A DNA stretch of 64,000 nt. It comes from Paraburkholderia flagellata. Lineage in GTDB: Bacteria > Pseudomonadota > Gammaproteobacteria > Burkholderiales > Burkholderiaceae. Below are positions 27,292 through 36,109 of the stretch, piece by piece. The notes below the pieces were generated by a model. That model did not search any database. It was given only the letters and a program-made list of their open reading frames with translations, and was not told where the DNA came from. Each line of letters starts with the position of its first letter. The stretch's first letter is position 1. The DNA is taken from NCBI RefSeq assembly GCF_021390645.1, contig NZ_JAJEJT010000005.1:1-64000 (forward strand), given 5' to 3'. Both the position numbers and the translations under genes were made by a program.

Positions 27292-28470
27292 ATGGAGCAA
27301 TTGCTGGCTGACTCGGTGATATTCCTGGCGGCGGCATTGATCGCGGTGCCGCTGTCCGTTCGCTTAGGCTTCGGCTCGGTGCTTGGCTACCTGGTAGCCG
27401 GGGCCGTGATCGGGCCTTGGGGGCTGAGGCTCGTCACGGATGTCCACTCGATCCTGGACATATCCGAGCTGGGCATCGTGCTGATGATGTTCATCATCGG
27501 TATCGAGATGGAAATTGACAAGCTGTGGGCGATGCGCCGCTCCATCTTTGGCTATGGCGCGGCCCAGGTTGTTTTGTGTGCGACGTTGCTGGCAGCGATT
27601 TTCATCGCCTTTGGCCTCTCTTGGCGGGTGGGTGTGGCAGCCGGATTTGCCTTGTCGCTGTCTTCCACTGCGATGGTGATCGCAATCCTCGAGCAGAATC
27701 GCCTGATGGATACGCCGCTTGGGCAAACGAGTTTTGGCATCCTCCTGTTCCAGGATATCGCTGCCATTCCGATGATTGCCCTGTTGCCGCTGCTGGCGCC
27801 GGTCCTAGAGGACGCAAGCACGTCGAGCGGCTGGCTCGCCACCGGGAAGGCACTGGCGATGATCGCCGTGGTGCTCGTCGGCGGGCGTTTCCTGCTGAAA
27901 TATGTCCTGCGCATGATCCAGCGGAGCGGGACGCGCGAGATCTTCACCATCTTTGCGCTGCTCTGGGTGATCGGCATCTCCTTGCTGATGCACGTCGTTC
28001 ACCTGTCGATGTCCCTTGGCGCCTTCATGGCCGGACTGCTGCTGGCAGGATCCGAATGCCGCGAGGAGATCGAATCCGATATGGCGCCCTTCAAAGGCAT
28101 CCTGCTTGGGCTGTTCTTTATTGCTGTCGGCATGACGATCGATTTTGGTGTCCTCGCGGACAAGACATGGCTTGTGGCCCTGCTGGTGACTGCCGTGATT
28201 GGAGGCAAGTTTCTGGCGCTCAAGTATCTGGCGAAGCGGGTCAACCTGCCGCGTGAGCATCGAACCCACTTCGCCATCCTGCTTTCGCAGGGCGGGGAGT
28301 TCGCCTTTGTCGTGATGGGGGCGGCACAGTCAGCCAACCTGATCCATGTCGAACAACTGAATGTTGTCACCGTCGTCGTTGCCCTATCGATGGCAACGAC
28401 TCCGCTTCTCGTCCTTGCTTATCGCAAGCTGCTGGGTGCCAGCACCGCCGGGCATCAGGCTGGTTCGTAG
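27292..28470 (+). CDS. Kef-type K+/H+ antiporter membrane domain (CPA2), no RCK domain
   Basis: 392-residue CPA2 antiporter with about 12 membrane helices. Hallmarks are GSVLGYLVAGAVIGPWGL in helix 2, ELGIVLMMFIIGIEM, LSLSSTAMVIAILE, the LLFQDIAAIPMIALLPLL core and SQGGEFAFVVMGAA. KefB/KefC are about 600 residues with a C-terminal TrkA-N/RCK domain; here the protein ends soon after the membrane domain (YRKLLGASTAGHQAGS), so ligand gating by that domain is absent. The ATG at 27292 follows GAGGAGC. A frameshifted K+ channel gene lies 100 bases downstream on the other strand. Confidence 0.88.
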   Translation: MEQLLADSVIFLAAALIAVPLSVRLGFGSVLGYLVAGAVIGPWGLRLVTDVHSILDISELGIVLMMFIIGIEMEIDKLWAMRRSIFGYGAAQVVLCATLLAAIFIAFGLSWRVGVAAGFALSLSSTAMVIAILEQNRLMDTPLGQTSFGILLFQDIAAIPMIALLPLLAPVLEDASTSSGWLATGKALAMIAVVLVGGRFLLKYVLRMIQRSGTREIFTIFALLWVIGISLLMHVVHLSMSLGAFMAGLLLAGSECREEIESDMAPFKGILLGLFFIAVGMTIDFGVLADKTWLVALLVTAVIGGKFLALKYLAKRVNLPREHRTHFAILLSQGGEFAFVVMGAAQSANLIHVEQLNVVTVVVALSMATTPLLVLAYRKLLGASTAGHQAGS

Positions 28471-28574
28471 CGCAGGAAACGATGCGCTGGCCTTGGCCTG
28501 AATTTCAGGTCAAACAGGCCGCCACCTTCGCCAAATGCAGCCAATTTACCTGGTCTGGCCGCGTTGCCCAACGT

Positions 28575-29097
28575 TCAGGCCACTGCTCTACCTGAGCCGC
28601 GAAGTGCCAGGGTATGGCCCAGCCTGGCGTCCCGGCGCCTGGCACGTGCGTGCTTTCGCGGCGACTCCTGCTGCAGCGGGGCATGATGGTACTTAGTCAC
28701 ATCCATGACCGCGGCCGTCATCACCGAGGTTGAGACTACGAACATAAGGATGCCGTTGGCAGCTTCGATCCGGCCAGGCATGCGCCGTTGCCTGGACATG
28801 ACAAACTCGCCGTAGCCCAACGTGATGAAGTTGGCCGCGGAGTGATACAGAGCCGTGGCGAAATCGGAAGACTCGCCCAAGAACATGAACAGCGCGGCCC
28901 AGATTGCCATTGGGGCGAAATTGCAGAGCAAGGTCAGCAGCATTACGTTTGCCAATGGCAGTGCGGCCAACCATATTAAGTCTTCCTAACGTTACGCGAG
29001 AGCACGCGTACCGGCGCAGGCAGATGGCTACCACCACGCCTTGCAGCAGCATGCACACGACCATGGCCGAAGCGGCGGCCAGAATTGTGTGTAGCAT
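28575..29097 (-). pseudogene. Two-TM potassium channel gene with a frameshift
   Basis: From the ATG at 29097 the frame gives MLHTILAAASAMVVCMLLQG and a basic end (RRYACSRVTLGRL), then loses homology. One base over, it resumes as IWLAALPLANVMLLTLLCNF through the pore helix AANFITLGYGEFVMS and the second helix ANGILMFVVSTSVMTAAVMD. TLGYG is a K+ selectivity filter. The frames meet at about 28976-28984, where CTTAATATGG looks like CTTATATGG with one extra A. Ion_trans_2-type channels are single genes of this size, so this is a frameshifted copy or a sequencing error. Confidence 0.75.
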
Positions 29098-29526
29098 GAT
29101 TGACTCCGTTTTCAGGGGGAACGCAGAGGCAAAAATGGCGTCGCATTCGGGATGCGGAGATCGCAAGTTTAAAAACGTGTGCCCCCATCCAATCGTAGGA
29201 AGGCTCGCATGTCGATGTCGAATGGCCGGTTGCTGGGGATTCTCTTTATTGCCTTAATGCAGGACCGGAGGACGCACACCGCGAGACCCGCAGGAGGCAC
29301 AACCGCCACATCGCAGAGCGTAACTTGTTTGCGAAGATTCACTCCGTCATGCGATGGGCGGTCCAGCCCTGTCCAGCTGGCCTCGGGCCTTTTGTGCCGC
29401 CCCCGGCGCTCCCAGTCCATCAATATAAGGGAACCGAACTGTCGGCTCTTTCATATACTGCTCGTACCAACAGCTCTTGTTGGCAGCTAGCGCGACGTCT
29501 CGTTACCTACATTGAGTCGAGGCCAT

Positions 29527-30207
29527 ATGAGCACTATCATGCCGACCGGACGCGCCGAACCCGAACGGCGCGAACCGATTCTCAATACCGTCGATCGTGT
29601 CTGCGAAATATGTTTTGGTCTGTTCATGGCACTGACGTTCGTCGGGGCGGTCAAGGCGGTCACAGCGGGCGAAGATGAGGGATACAAGATGTTCTTCGCC
29701 GCACTCGGATGCAATCTTGCGTGGGGCCTCGCCGACGCCGTGATGTACCTCGTACGTACGCTCGCCGATCGAGGACAGCGCCTGCAACTCGCGCAGACCG
29801 TCAAGCGCGAGCAGGATCAGACGGTCGCCGTGCGGGCGTTGCGCGACGCATTGCCTGAGAAACTGGAGCCGCTCGTCGAAGATGCCGACCTCGAGCGCAT
29901 CCGAGTGCGCCTCGCGGCAGCCTCGACGCTGCCACCCCGGGCGAATTTTGTGAGAGGTGATTTCGTCGGCGCGCTGGGCATCTTTCTGCTTGTTGTCCTG
30001 GGAACGTTTCCGGTCGCAGTGCCATTCCTCGTCGTCAAGGATGTTGCAACGGCACTCATCGCCTCGCGCGTGCTTACACTCGCGATGCTTTTCATCGCTG
30101 GCTTTGCGCTGGGGCGTTACACCGGCGCAGGGGCTATGAAAGCAGGTATTGCAATGATCGCGCTTGGCATTCTGCTTACAGTGGCAATCATCAAGCTGGG
30201 CGGCTAA
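29527..30207 (+). CDS. VIT1/CCC1-like membrane protein
   Basis: 226-residue membrane protein resembling the VIT1/CCC1 family of Fe/Mn transporters. There are two N-terminal helices (ICFGLFMALTFVGAVKAV, MFFAALGCNLAWGLADAVMYL), a cytoplasmic helical segment of about 80 charged residues (LADRGQRLQLAQTVKREQ), and three C-terminal helices including FVRGDFVGALGIFLLVVLGTFPVAVPFLV. The start at 29527 follows GAGG; an upstream in-frame start at 29512 is possible. Transported substrate and direction are inferred from family only. Confidence 0.7.
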   Translation: MSTIMPTGRAEPERREPILNTVDRVCEICFGLFMALTFVGAVKAVTAGEDEGYKMFFAALGCNLAWGLADAVMYLVRTLADRGQRLQLAQTVKREQDQTVAVRALRDALPEKLEPLVEDADLERIRVRLAAASTLPPRANFVRGDFVGALGIFLLVVLGTFPVAVPFLVVKDVATALIASRVLTLAMLFIAGFALGRYTGAGAMKAGIAMIALGILLTVAIIKLGG

Positions 30208-30403
30208 CTGTCCCCGTGCCGTTCTAAACCTGGCCGGCCCGCTTTCCGTATGCGGGGGAGACTCGGCACGTTTGCAGGGCGATCAACAAAAATCGCGAGA
30301 GGCAAGCGTCATGGAGAAGGCCAACATTTCCGCACATACTCGCTGAAGGCTCGCCACGTCCTGGAGGAGTTTGCCAGGGCCCTCTGGCGTGTGTAGCAAT
30401 ACG

Positions 30404-30423
30404 CCTCCATCAACTGATGGAGG
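30404..30423. repeat. 8-bp-stem hairpin
   Basis: CCTCCATCAACTGATGGAGG, a perfect 8-bp stem with loop AACT. It lies about 200 bases beyond the VIT1-like gene; no T run follows, so a terminator role is doubtful. Confidence 0.4.
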
Positions 30424-30661
30424 GACGGCTTTGGTACGCATTTTAAATGCAGCACTGTGACTCGTGGATGCGCACCGGACCATTCTGGAGCGATGCACGA
30501 TTCGGGCATTGTGCGGCTCGAGATGGACTGCATCTGTTCTCTGTCTAAAGCCTGGCCTGGCAGCCTGATTCTCATTCAAGTACCAGCGCCTCTCGTCCTC
30601 GCTTTCTGGTGGTTCTTGGCAGGTGTTTCGGCATCCTCAGCAGACTGTTCCTCTCTCCGAG

Positions 30662-30699
30662 TCGCTATATAGCGAAAGACTTGCGCTATATAACGAAAA
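30662..30699. promoter_or_regulatory. Palindrome and 21-base-spaced repeat, operator-like
   Basis: TCGCTATATAGCGA (30662-30675) is a perfect 14-base palindrome. CGCTATATAACGAAAAG begins 21 bases after the first CGCTATATAGCGAAAG, so the half-operator recurs two helical turns later. The regulated gene is not evident. Confidence 0.45.
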
Positions 30700-31016
30700 G
30701 CATGGTATCTCTTCTGGCAGACGACGTATTGTTAATACATGTGCTTCCTTTTGCGCACCGGGCTTACCGGCCCCCCGGGCAGTTCTTCAGGTGCTCCTGT
30801 CTCCTCGAACGCCAATCGCGGATTTGCCGCGCTCTTGTATCCCCTGAATCCGGTAAAAGGCCCATGCCGGGAATAACGTTGCCTCGCCCGGGTTCCGGCA
30901 CCAGGTGGAATCGCTGGCATTGCCTGTCCCGATGCGCATGCCACTTCCTTCACCCGCTGCCTGGCTCATAGCGTCTACATAAACCGAACCCTGATTTCGT
31001 CGTAAGGAGTTAAGCC

Positions 31017-31271
31017 ATGAAGACGACGTTTCTCCTGTCTGTAGCACTCCTGAGCGCATTCTCATTAGTGGGTACAGTGCAAGCTCAGGACATGTCCGGG
31101 CAGCAAGATGCTCAGCCGGTATCAGCCGCTACCAGTGCCTCTCCCGGCACGTCCGGGAACTCCGGGTATGGTGGGGTAGCTGGCATCTCCAGTGCAACTG
31201 GCAATGTAAGTCGCGCGGATTGGACTCGCTGTGGTCATCTGCCCAAATGCAACCCTGATAGCGGCCACTAA
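31017..31271 (+). CDS. Small exported protein, family unknown
   Basis: 84-residue exported protein: signal peptide MKTTFLLSVALLSAFSLVGT up to VQA, then a Gly/Ser-rich region (GTSGNSGYGGVAG) and an ending with two Cys (WTRCGHLPKCNPDSGH) that could form a disulfide. The ATG at 31017 is preceded by TAAGGAG. The architecture resembles small exported proteins typical of Burkholderia, but no named family is recognised. Confidence 0.7.
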   Translation: MKTTFLLSVALLSAFSLVGTVQAQDMSGQQDAQPVSAATSASPGTSGNSGYGGVAGISSATGNVSRADWTRCGHLPKCNPDSGH

Positions 31272-31734
31272 ATCGAACACATGAAAGCGTGGGTCATTCG
31301 CGGATGAGCTTGTTTCAGCCTCGAAAGGCCCACGCGGAGTCAGATCTAAGCGGAGCCGCTACTTGGCTTGATAAAGAAATGCTTTGCGAAGCGCCCCTCT
31401 ATTGCCGAAAGCGTATTGCCAGGATTCGCGTATCAAATGCGGTTAATGCATAGATCGGTGTCGCGGTGCGAACACCGGGCCAGTGCCCGGACCCACGGGG
31501 GCGACTCAGCCGACGTTCACAGCCGTCCGTTGAGCACACATGAGACGGTCGGGCAATTCTTGCTGCGCCGCGAAAACGAAGAAGCTGAGCCCGTTTCGCG
31601 GGAAGTGCCATGCCAAAGCGCTTCACGGACCAGCCCGATCGTGATCGAGACACGCGTGTTTCGTCACTCAGGGCCGCTGCTTGTGGCACTGTACCCGCAC
31701 CGGTCGCATGTGTGGCACGAGACGTCCGCCTTCA

Positions 31735-31905
31735 ACTTCCCCTCTGAAACAATCGGGCGATCTGGTGGAGCGTATCGCCCTGGCGCCAGCGCTTCCACAT
31801 CAACGCCTTCTGGCTCTTGCTGTAATAGATCCGGGTTCTGTACTTCATCTGCAACACTCCCGCTGCTGGCGCAGCTGCCATTGTCTTGCATCGACCGGTT
31901 GAATC
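31735..31905 (-). pseudogene. IS30-family transposase relic, N-terminal end
   Basis: The minus strand from the ATG at 31848 reads MKYRTRIYYSKSQKALMWKR then WRQGDTLHQIARLFQRGS and stops. This is the N-terminal region of a beta-proteobacterial IS30-type transposase, cut after about 38 residues. Forty bases upstream of the ATG lies the terminal repeat GATTCAACCGGTCGATGCA (31887-31905 on the minus strand), matching the sequence beyond the C-terminal relic at 1899-2030. Together they define both ends of the element. Confidence 0.75.
31887..31905 (-). repeat. IS30-like terminal inverted repeat, copy 3
   Basis: TGCATCGACCGGTTGAATC on the plus strand, the exact reverse complement of 1909-1927. Confidence 0.65.
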
Positions 31906-31907
31906 CG

Positions 31908-31970
31908 CAGCCCAATCCGGAAGCAGGAGGTCGACGATCCGAGTATCGGAGGCGCCTCGAGTGTAAACGC
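31908..31970 (+). repeat. Dispersed intergenic repeat P, copy 2
   Basis: CCCAATCCGGAAGCAGGAGG...GATCCGAGTATCGGAGGCGCC; aligns with 51531 and 20275. Confidence 0.45.
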
Positions 31971-32012
31971 TGCGTCGCTCGCCGAATCGGCACTCCATCC
32001 CATTTCGGGTAA

Positions 32013-34118
32013 TCAATCCGTTTGCCTGCCGGAAGCCGGATCGGTAATGAGCCTCGTACTGCGCCGGTATGTGAAATACGCCCAGAGCCAATCCAGCATG
32101 ACCTTCACCCTGTTTGGCCCTCCCGTCAGGAATGCGATATGCGCGGCGCCCCAGAACCACCACGCAGGTGCGCCCCACATCTGGATGGGGCCGATTTCCG
32201 CCACAGCTGCCTGACGCCCAATTGTCGCCAGGCTTCCGAAATGCCGGTATCGAAACGGCGGTGGCGGACGGCGCCCCACAAGCTGCGCATCGATAACTCG
32301 CGCGGCGTATTTGCCTTGCTGCTTTGCGGCAGGGGCCAGCCCCGGGACGGCTGCTCCATTCCAGCCCAGACTTGAGGCGGTATCACCAATTGCATAGACG
32401 CCTTCAAGCGCCGGAACGGAGAGGTCGTCGTTCACCTTGATTCGTCCCGACGCATCCCCTCGCTGGTTTAGCCATCGGGCAACCGGAGACGCCGCCACCC
32501 CGGCAGCCCAGAGGATCGTGCGGGATGCTATTCGATCTTCGCCGAGATCGGCGCCATCCTGGTCTACGCGCAGCACTCTGGTATCGAGATAGACAGTGAC
32601 ACCCAGCTTGCGAAGGGATTGTTCTGCGGCGGCAGAAAGGGAAGGGGGAAAGGTCGGTAGAACGCGCGGCCCTGCATGAACCAGAATGACACGCGATGTT
32701 GATGGGTCGATTGTGCGATATTCCTGGTCCATGCCATGATGCGCCAGTTCCGCGATGGCGCCGGCCAGTTCGATACCCGTTGGCCCTCCACCGACGATGA
32801 CGAAGGTGAGCCACGCAGCGCGGGCTCGTTCGTCGGCGGCCGTTTCCGCTTCCTCAAAGGCCCGCAGCAGACGACTTCTTATCGAGGTTGCGTCCTCTAT
32901 GCTTTTTAGCCCGGGCGCGTACGGCGCCCAGTGATCGTTGCCGAAATAACTGTGACGTGCGCCGGTCGCCAGCACGAGATAGTCGAACTTCACCTTGGCC
33001 GCGCCAACGAGCACTTCGCGGGTCGCGGTGTCGACGCCTGTGACGGTCCCCAGGCGTATCTGGACGTTTCGCTGGCTGCGAAAGAGGCTTCGGATCGGCG
33101 TTGCGATTTCGCCGGGCGACAACGCTGCTGTCGCGATCTGGTAGAGCAGCGGCTGGAACAGATGATGATTCCGCTGATCTATGAGGGTGATCCGGCAGCG
33201 CGAATTGCGTAGACCGCGAACTGCCTCGATTCCACCAAAGCCACCGCCTACCACTACAACCTGTGGATACTGATCCAGCGAGCCTTCGTCCTTCTCAGAA
33301 CCGTCGAGCACAGGGCGCGCGAGCAATTGATCCACAGAGATGACGCCAGGCCCCGTGACTACTAACATCAGCAGCAGAAGAAGCATTGCGAGCCGCTCGT
33401 CCATGGACATGGCGATGCCAGCGAGTGGAACCATGGCGGCATAAATGAACGTCGCTGGTCGTGTCATGCAGCCGAAAGCGATGCAGAATGCGAGGATCGC
33501 GCTGACCGATGAGGGGTATGCGAACAGTGTCGTCAGACTGTGACGAGTGGCGTGGCTGAACAGGGAAGGCGTCAGCGCGGAAGCGAGACTGAGCGATGCC
33601 GCCAGGCCTGCGCGCGATACGAGCAGGAGCACCGGTGAGACATATCGTTCGGCCTGCTCATAGAATTTTTTGATCTGTCGCGCCGGGCCAAGTGGAGCCC
33701 ACGCGAGGCCTCGCCCCAGCATCGCATCGAGCGAGAACGGTCCCGGTCCCAGCACGATGAGCCACGCGAGCAAGACAAGCGTTGCGCCGCCCGGACCGAG
33801 GGCGATTGATCCGTAACCCCCAGCGAGCAGCACAAGCGCTATGGGCCGGGTAAGGAGGCCAGCGCTGAGCAGGAATGGCACGATACCGTGCAGCGCCGCC
33901 TCCACGCTGGACGGAACATGTAATCTGGCGCCGGCTACCCCGCCTTGACTGCTTTGTGCCATCGCCATGATCTGATGCACGAGCACGACCTGTCCGAACC
34001 AGAGCCGAGTTGCAAGAAGAAGCCACGGCATGCAAAGCGCGCGAACTTTGGGAGCGAGGCGGACCAGGTGTTGGAAGGCGTTCCGGAGCATACAGCACCA
34101 TCTTGAGAGAATCATCAT
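32013..34118 (-). CDS. DoxX-DoxX-NDH-2 fusion: membrane type II NADH dehydrogenase-like protein
   Basis: 701-residue fusion. Residues about 28-150 and 160-270 are two DoxX-like four-helix membrane modules, each closing with the DoxX end motif (LGPGPFSLDAMLG at 123-135 and TGPGVISVDQLLA at 255-267). Residues about 284-690 form a type II NADH dehydrogenase: FAD site VVVVGGGFGG (287-296), NAD(P)H site VIVGGGPTGIELAGA (440-454), second FAD contact VYAIGDTAS near 585 and an amphipathic C-terminus. Normal NDH-2 is 400-450 residues and lacks DoxX. The gene follows nrsF by 64 bases on the same strand, so it probably belongs to the bufferin operon. It should pass electrons from NADH to quinone or to a DoxX-linked acceptor. 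Confidence 0.85.
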   Translation of the reverse strand: MMILSRWCCMLRNAFQHLVRLAPKVRALCMPWLLLATRLWFGQVVLVHQIMAMAQSSQGGVAGARLHVPSSVEAALHGIVPFLLSAGLLTRPIALVLLAGGYGSIALGPGGATLVLLAWLIVLGPGPFSLDAMLGRGLAWAPLGPARQIKKFYEQAERYVSPVLLLVSRAGLAASLSLASALTPSLFSHATRHSLTTLFAYPSSVSAILAFCIAFGCMTRPATFIYAAMVPLAGIAMSMDERLAMLLLLLMLVVTGPGVISVDQLLARPVLDGSEKDEGSLDQYPQVVVVGGGFGGIEAVRGLRNSRCRITLIDQRNHHLFQPLLYQIATAALSPGEIATPIRSLFRSQRNVQIRLGTVTGVDTATREVLVGAAKVKFDYLVLATGARHSYFGNDHWAPYAPGLKSIEDATSIRSRLLRAFEEAETAADERARAAWLTFVIVGGGPTGIELAGAIAELAHHGMDQEYRTIDPSTSRVILVHAGPRVLPTFPPSLSAAAEQSLRKLGVTVYLDTRVLRVDQDGADLGEDRIASRTILWAAGVAASPVARWLNQRGDASGRIKVNDDLSVPALEGVYAIGDTASSLGWNGAAVPGLAPAAKQQGKYAARVIDAQLVGRRPPPPFRYRHFGSLATIGRQAAVAEIGPIQMWGAPAWWFWGAAHIAFLTGGPNRVKVMLDWLWAYFTYRRSTRLITDPASGRQTD

Positions 34119-34182
34119 GTCGAATGTCAGCCTCTGACACCGCTAGCTGGCGAAAGCGCGATGCCCCGCGTCGACGCGAATT

Positions 34183-34824
34183 TCACCAGCGCAGACAGTG
34201 CGGTGCGATTGCCGCGCCAATGGCCGTCGTGATGACGATCGCCAGCACGTACCACACACCCCAGAACGGCGCCGCCATCTCCGAGCAATACAGCGTGTAG
34301 ACGAGCCATCCCTGCGCGCCGGCCAGGAGACCCGCACCCGCGCCGGCCAGCGCGAGGCGCGTTGGCGCGAGCTGCTTCATCGCGCGCAACACTGCAATGA
34401 GCGAGGGCAGCGAGAGCAGCACGACACTCGCCGTCGTCGTGCGCCACGTCGTGCCAAGCACCAGTTGCAGCCGGTAGCCTGGCGGCGTCGCCAGCAGGAT
34501 GCTGCCCGCGGCGATGAGCATCGTGGCGATGGGCAGCGCCACCGCGAACCAGGCGAGCCTGAGCCGCGCACCGGGGCGGCCAAGCCGCTCCGTGAGCTTC
34601 ATGGCCGCGGCGATGATCGCGAGTGGGAATGCGAGGCGCACCCAGAACATCGCCGTGAGGATCAGCTGGGGCATGTCGCTGCGTACGCCGTACAGCGCGA
34701 CCAGCAGGACCGTGCTACCTGCAAGGCCTCGCAGCAGCGCGCGATCGAGCAGCCTCGGGACGGCGTCGCGCTCGATGTGCGACCCGTTGCTCGCGAGCCG
34801 CGCGACCAGATCTCGCGTTTTCAT
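34183..34824 (-). CDS. nrsF: NrsF (DUF1109) six-helix anti-sigma factor
   Basis: 213-residue integral membrane protein of the NrsF/DUF1109 family, which holds SigF-type ECF sigma factors at the membrane and releases them under metal stress. Six helices are visible. Family motifs include MKTRDLVARLA at the start, RAMKQLAPTRLALAGAGAGLLAGAQG, YTLYCSEMAAPFWGVWYVL and the terminal PHCLRW. In NrsF of Caulobacter two Cys are required for sensing. The one in LYC-E is present; the earlier one, expected in the WR-x-C segment, appears to be Thr (TTWRTTTASV). The ATG overlaps the stop of doxX by four bases (ATGA). No SigF gene lies beside it, which is unusual. Confidence 0.85.
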   Translation of the reverse strand: MKTRDLVARLASNGSHIERDAVPRLLDRALLRGLAGSTVLLVALYGVRSDMPQLILTAMFWVRLAFPLAIIAAAMKLTERLGRPGARLRLAWFAVALPIATMLIAAGSILLATPPGYRLQLVLGTTWRTTTASVVLLSLPSLIAVLRAMKQLAPTRLALAGAGAGLLAGAQGWLVYTLYCSEMAAPFWGVWYVLAIVITTAIGAAIAPHCLRW

Positions 34825-35324
34825 GACCGGTACGCGCGGTCTCCGAGCAGGTAGTCGATCGAAATGACGCCCGGGCCCCACGCAGCGATGCCGAGCGCCA
34901 TGGCCGCCCACGTGAGGTGGATCGGCCAGCCGTCCGGCACCGTTAGCTCAATGATGCAGGTCATCAGCAGCAATCCGGCGGCGGCGAAGCGTGTGCCGAA
35001 TCCAAGCGCAAGCAGTACCGGGAACGTGACCTCGCCGCACGCGGAAAGGAACGCGAAGATGGCGGGCGCCGGAAACGGATACGGACCTCCGGGCAGATGG
35101 AGCTTGAATTCGTCGGTGAAGAGATCGATGGCGGTGTCGTTGAGTTGCAGGAATCCGTGCCACTTGAGGATGCCCGATTTCCAGAACGGCACGGCCAGCG
35201 CGAAGCGCAGCACCAACTGCACGAACGATGGTTGTGCAAGACGTTCGATGAAGCGCCGGGCGCATATGATCGCGTGCGCGACATTGCCCGCAAAAGACGG
35301 TCTCGAGTCTTGTGGAGTTTGCAT
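34821..35324 (-). CDS. DoxX family membrane protein of the bufferin operon
   Basis: 167-residue four-helix DoxX protein. Segments are VLRFALAVPFWKSGILKWHGF, a loop with FTDEFKLHLPGGPYPFPAP, the helix FAFLSACGEVTFPVLLALGF and the C-terminal WGPGVISIDYLLG motif. DoxX proteins accompany many bufferin (BUF) operons and probably take part in redox or maturation steps at the membrane. It follows bufC by 5 bases and overlaps nrsF by 4 bases. The C-terminal motif closely resembles that of the second DoxX module in the downstream fusion. Confidence 0.88.
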   Translation of the reverse strand: MQTPQDSRPSFAGNVAHAIICARRFIERLAQPSFVQLVLRFALAVPFWKSGILKWHGFLQLNDTAIDLFTDEFKLHLPGGPYPFPAPAIFAFLSACGEVTFPVLLALGFGTRFAAAGLLLMTCIIELTVPDGWPIHLTWAAMALGIAAWGPGVISIDYLLGDRAYRS

Positions 35325-35329
35325 GGTGA

Positions 35330-36109
35330 TTACGCTCCCAGTTGAACGGTGGCGAACACGCCGGCCGAAATCATCGCAGCCAGGCTGGCCGCCAGGTCGA
35401 AGGTGTCGTTCTCTTCGAAGGCTGTCTGCGCGGCGGCGCCGAGCGGCATGCCCTCGATGAGCGCGAGGAGAAACGCCGCGCCGCCCGCGGGCAGGCGCGA
35501 GACAATCACGTCGTATTCGGGCCGTGTGACGAGTGCGTCTTCTGCATCGTTCGAACACAACGGGGTGACGGGGCCGGGCGTTCGGTTCATCGCGAAGATC
35601 GCGACCGCCGGGTAGCGCGAGCGCACGATGCGCGCGGCCGGGTGGGGGACAAAGCGCATCTGCGCGAGTGAACCCGGATCGATGCCCGCGAATGCCTCGG
35701 CCGCGAGCGGTGCGGCATCCTCGGCGTGATAGGCGTCGAGCCAGGCGCGCTCGACGCGCGCCGTATCTGCAAGCCAGGGCATGTCGCGCGCGTACTCCCA
35801 GGTTTCGATAAACGACGGAAAGTCGCGTCCGTAATCGAACAGGAGCGGCGAAACCGGCGGCGTGGCACGCACGTGAAAGCGGGCCATCGCGCGGAAGAAC
35901 TCGACGCCCGTGATGCGCTGCACAGCGGGATAAATTGCGGCGAGCGCCTCGATGAGGCTGACTGTGACATTGTTGCGATAGACGTTGTAACGCCTGACGA
36001 CGCCCTTGCCATGCGAAGCCACGACGCCTTCTGGCGTGGCGAGTCCGGGGTTCGTCAGTCCAGGCGCGAAGGCCGTCGCGTAGTCGAGCGTGCGCTGTTC
36101 AGGCTTCAT
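35330..36109 (-). CDS. bufC: BufC (DUF2063): partner of the MNIO enzyme
   Basis: 259-residue DUF2063 protein. The N-terminal half carries the family pattern [20 protein letters not shown], then [20 protein letters not shown] and [13 protein letters not shown]. BufC-type proteins bind the precursor and assist the DUF692 enzyme, as MbnC does with MbnB in methanobactin synthesis. The ATG at 36109 lies 11 bases inside the end of bufB, so translation is coupled. Earlier in-frame ATGs would enter the bufB tail without family homology. All parts look intact. Confidence 0.88.
   Translation of the reverse strand: MKPEQRTLDYATAFAPGLTNPGLATPEGVVASHGKGVVRRYNVYRNNVTVSLIEALAAIYPAVQRITGVEFFRAMARFHVRATPPVSPLLFDYGRDFPSFIETWEYARDMPWLADTARVERAWLDAYHAEDAAPLAAEAFAGIDPGSLAQMRFVPHPAARIVRSRYPAVAIFAMNRTPGPVTPLCSNDAEDALVTRPEYDVIVSRLPAGGAAFLLALIEGMPLGAAAQTAFEENDTFDLAASLAAMISAGVFATVQLGA

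Larger units (their letters stand above)
30208..31016. other. Gene-poor stretch with operator-like repeats
   Basis: No gene is recognised in about 800 bases. Two elements stand out and are listed separately: a hairpin at 30404-30423 and a palindrome with a partial direct repeat at 30662-30699. Confidence 0.4.
31272..32012. other. Gene-poor stretch with IS30 relic and repeat P
   Basis: Apart from the IS30 relic (31735-31905) and repeat P copy 2 (31908-31970), nothing is recognised. Confidence 0.4.
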
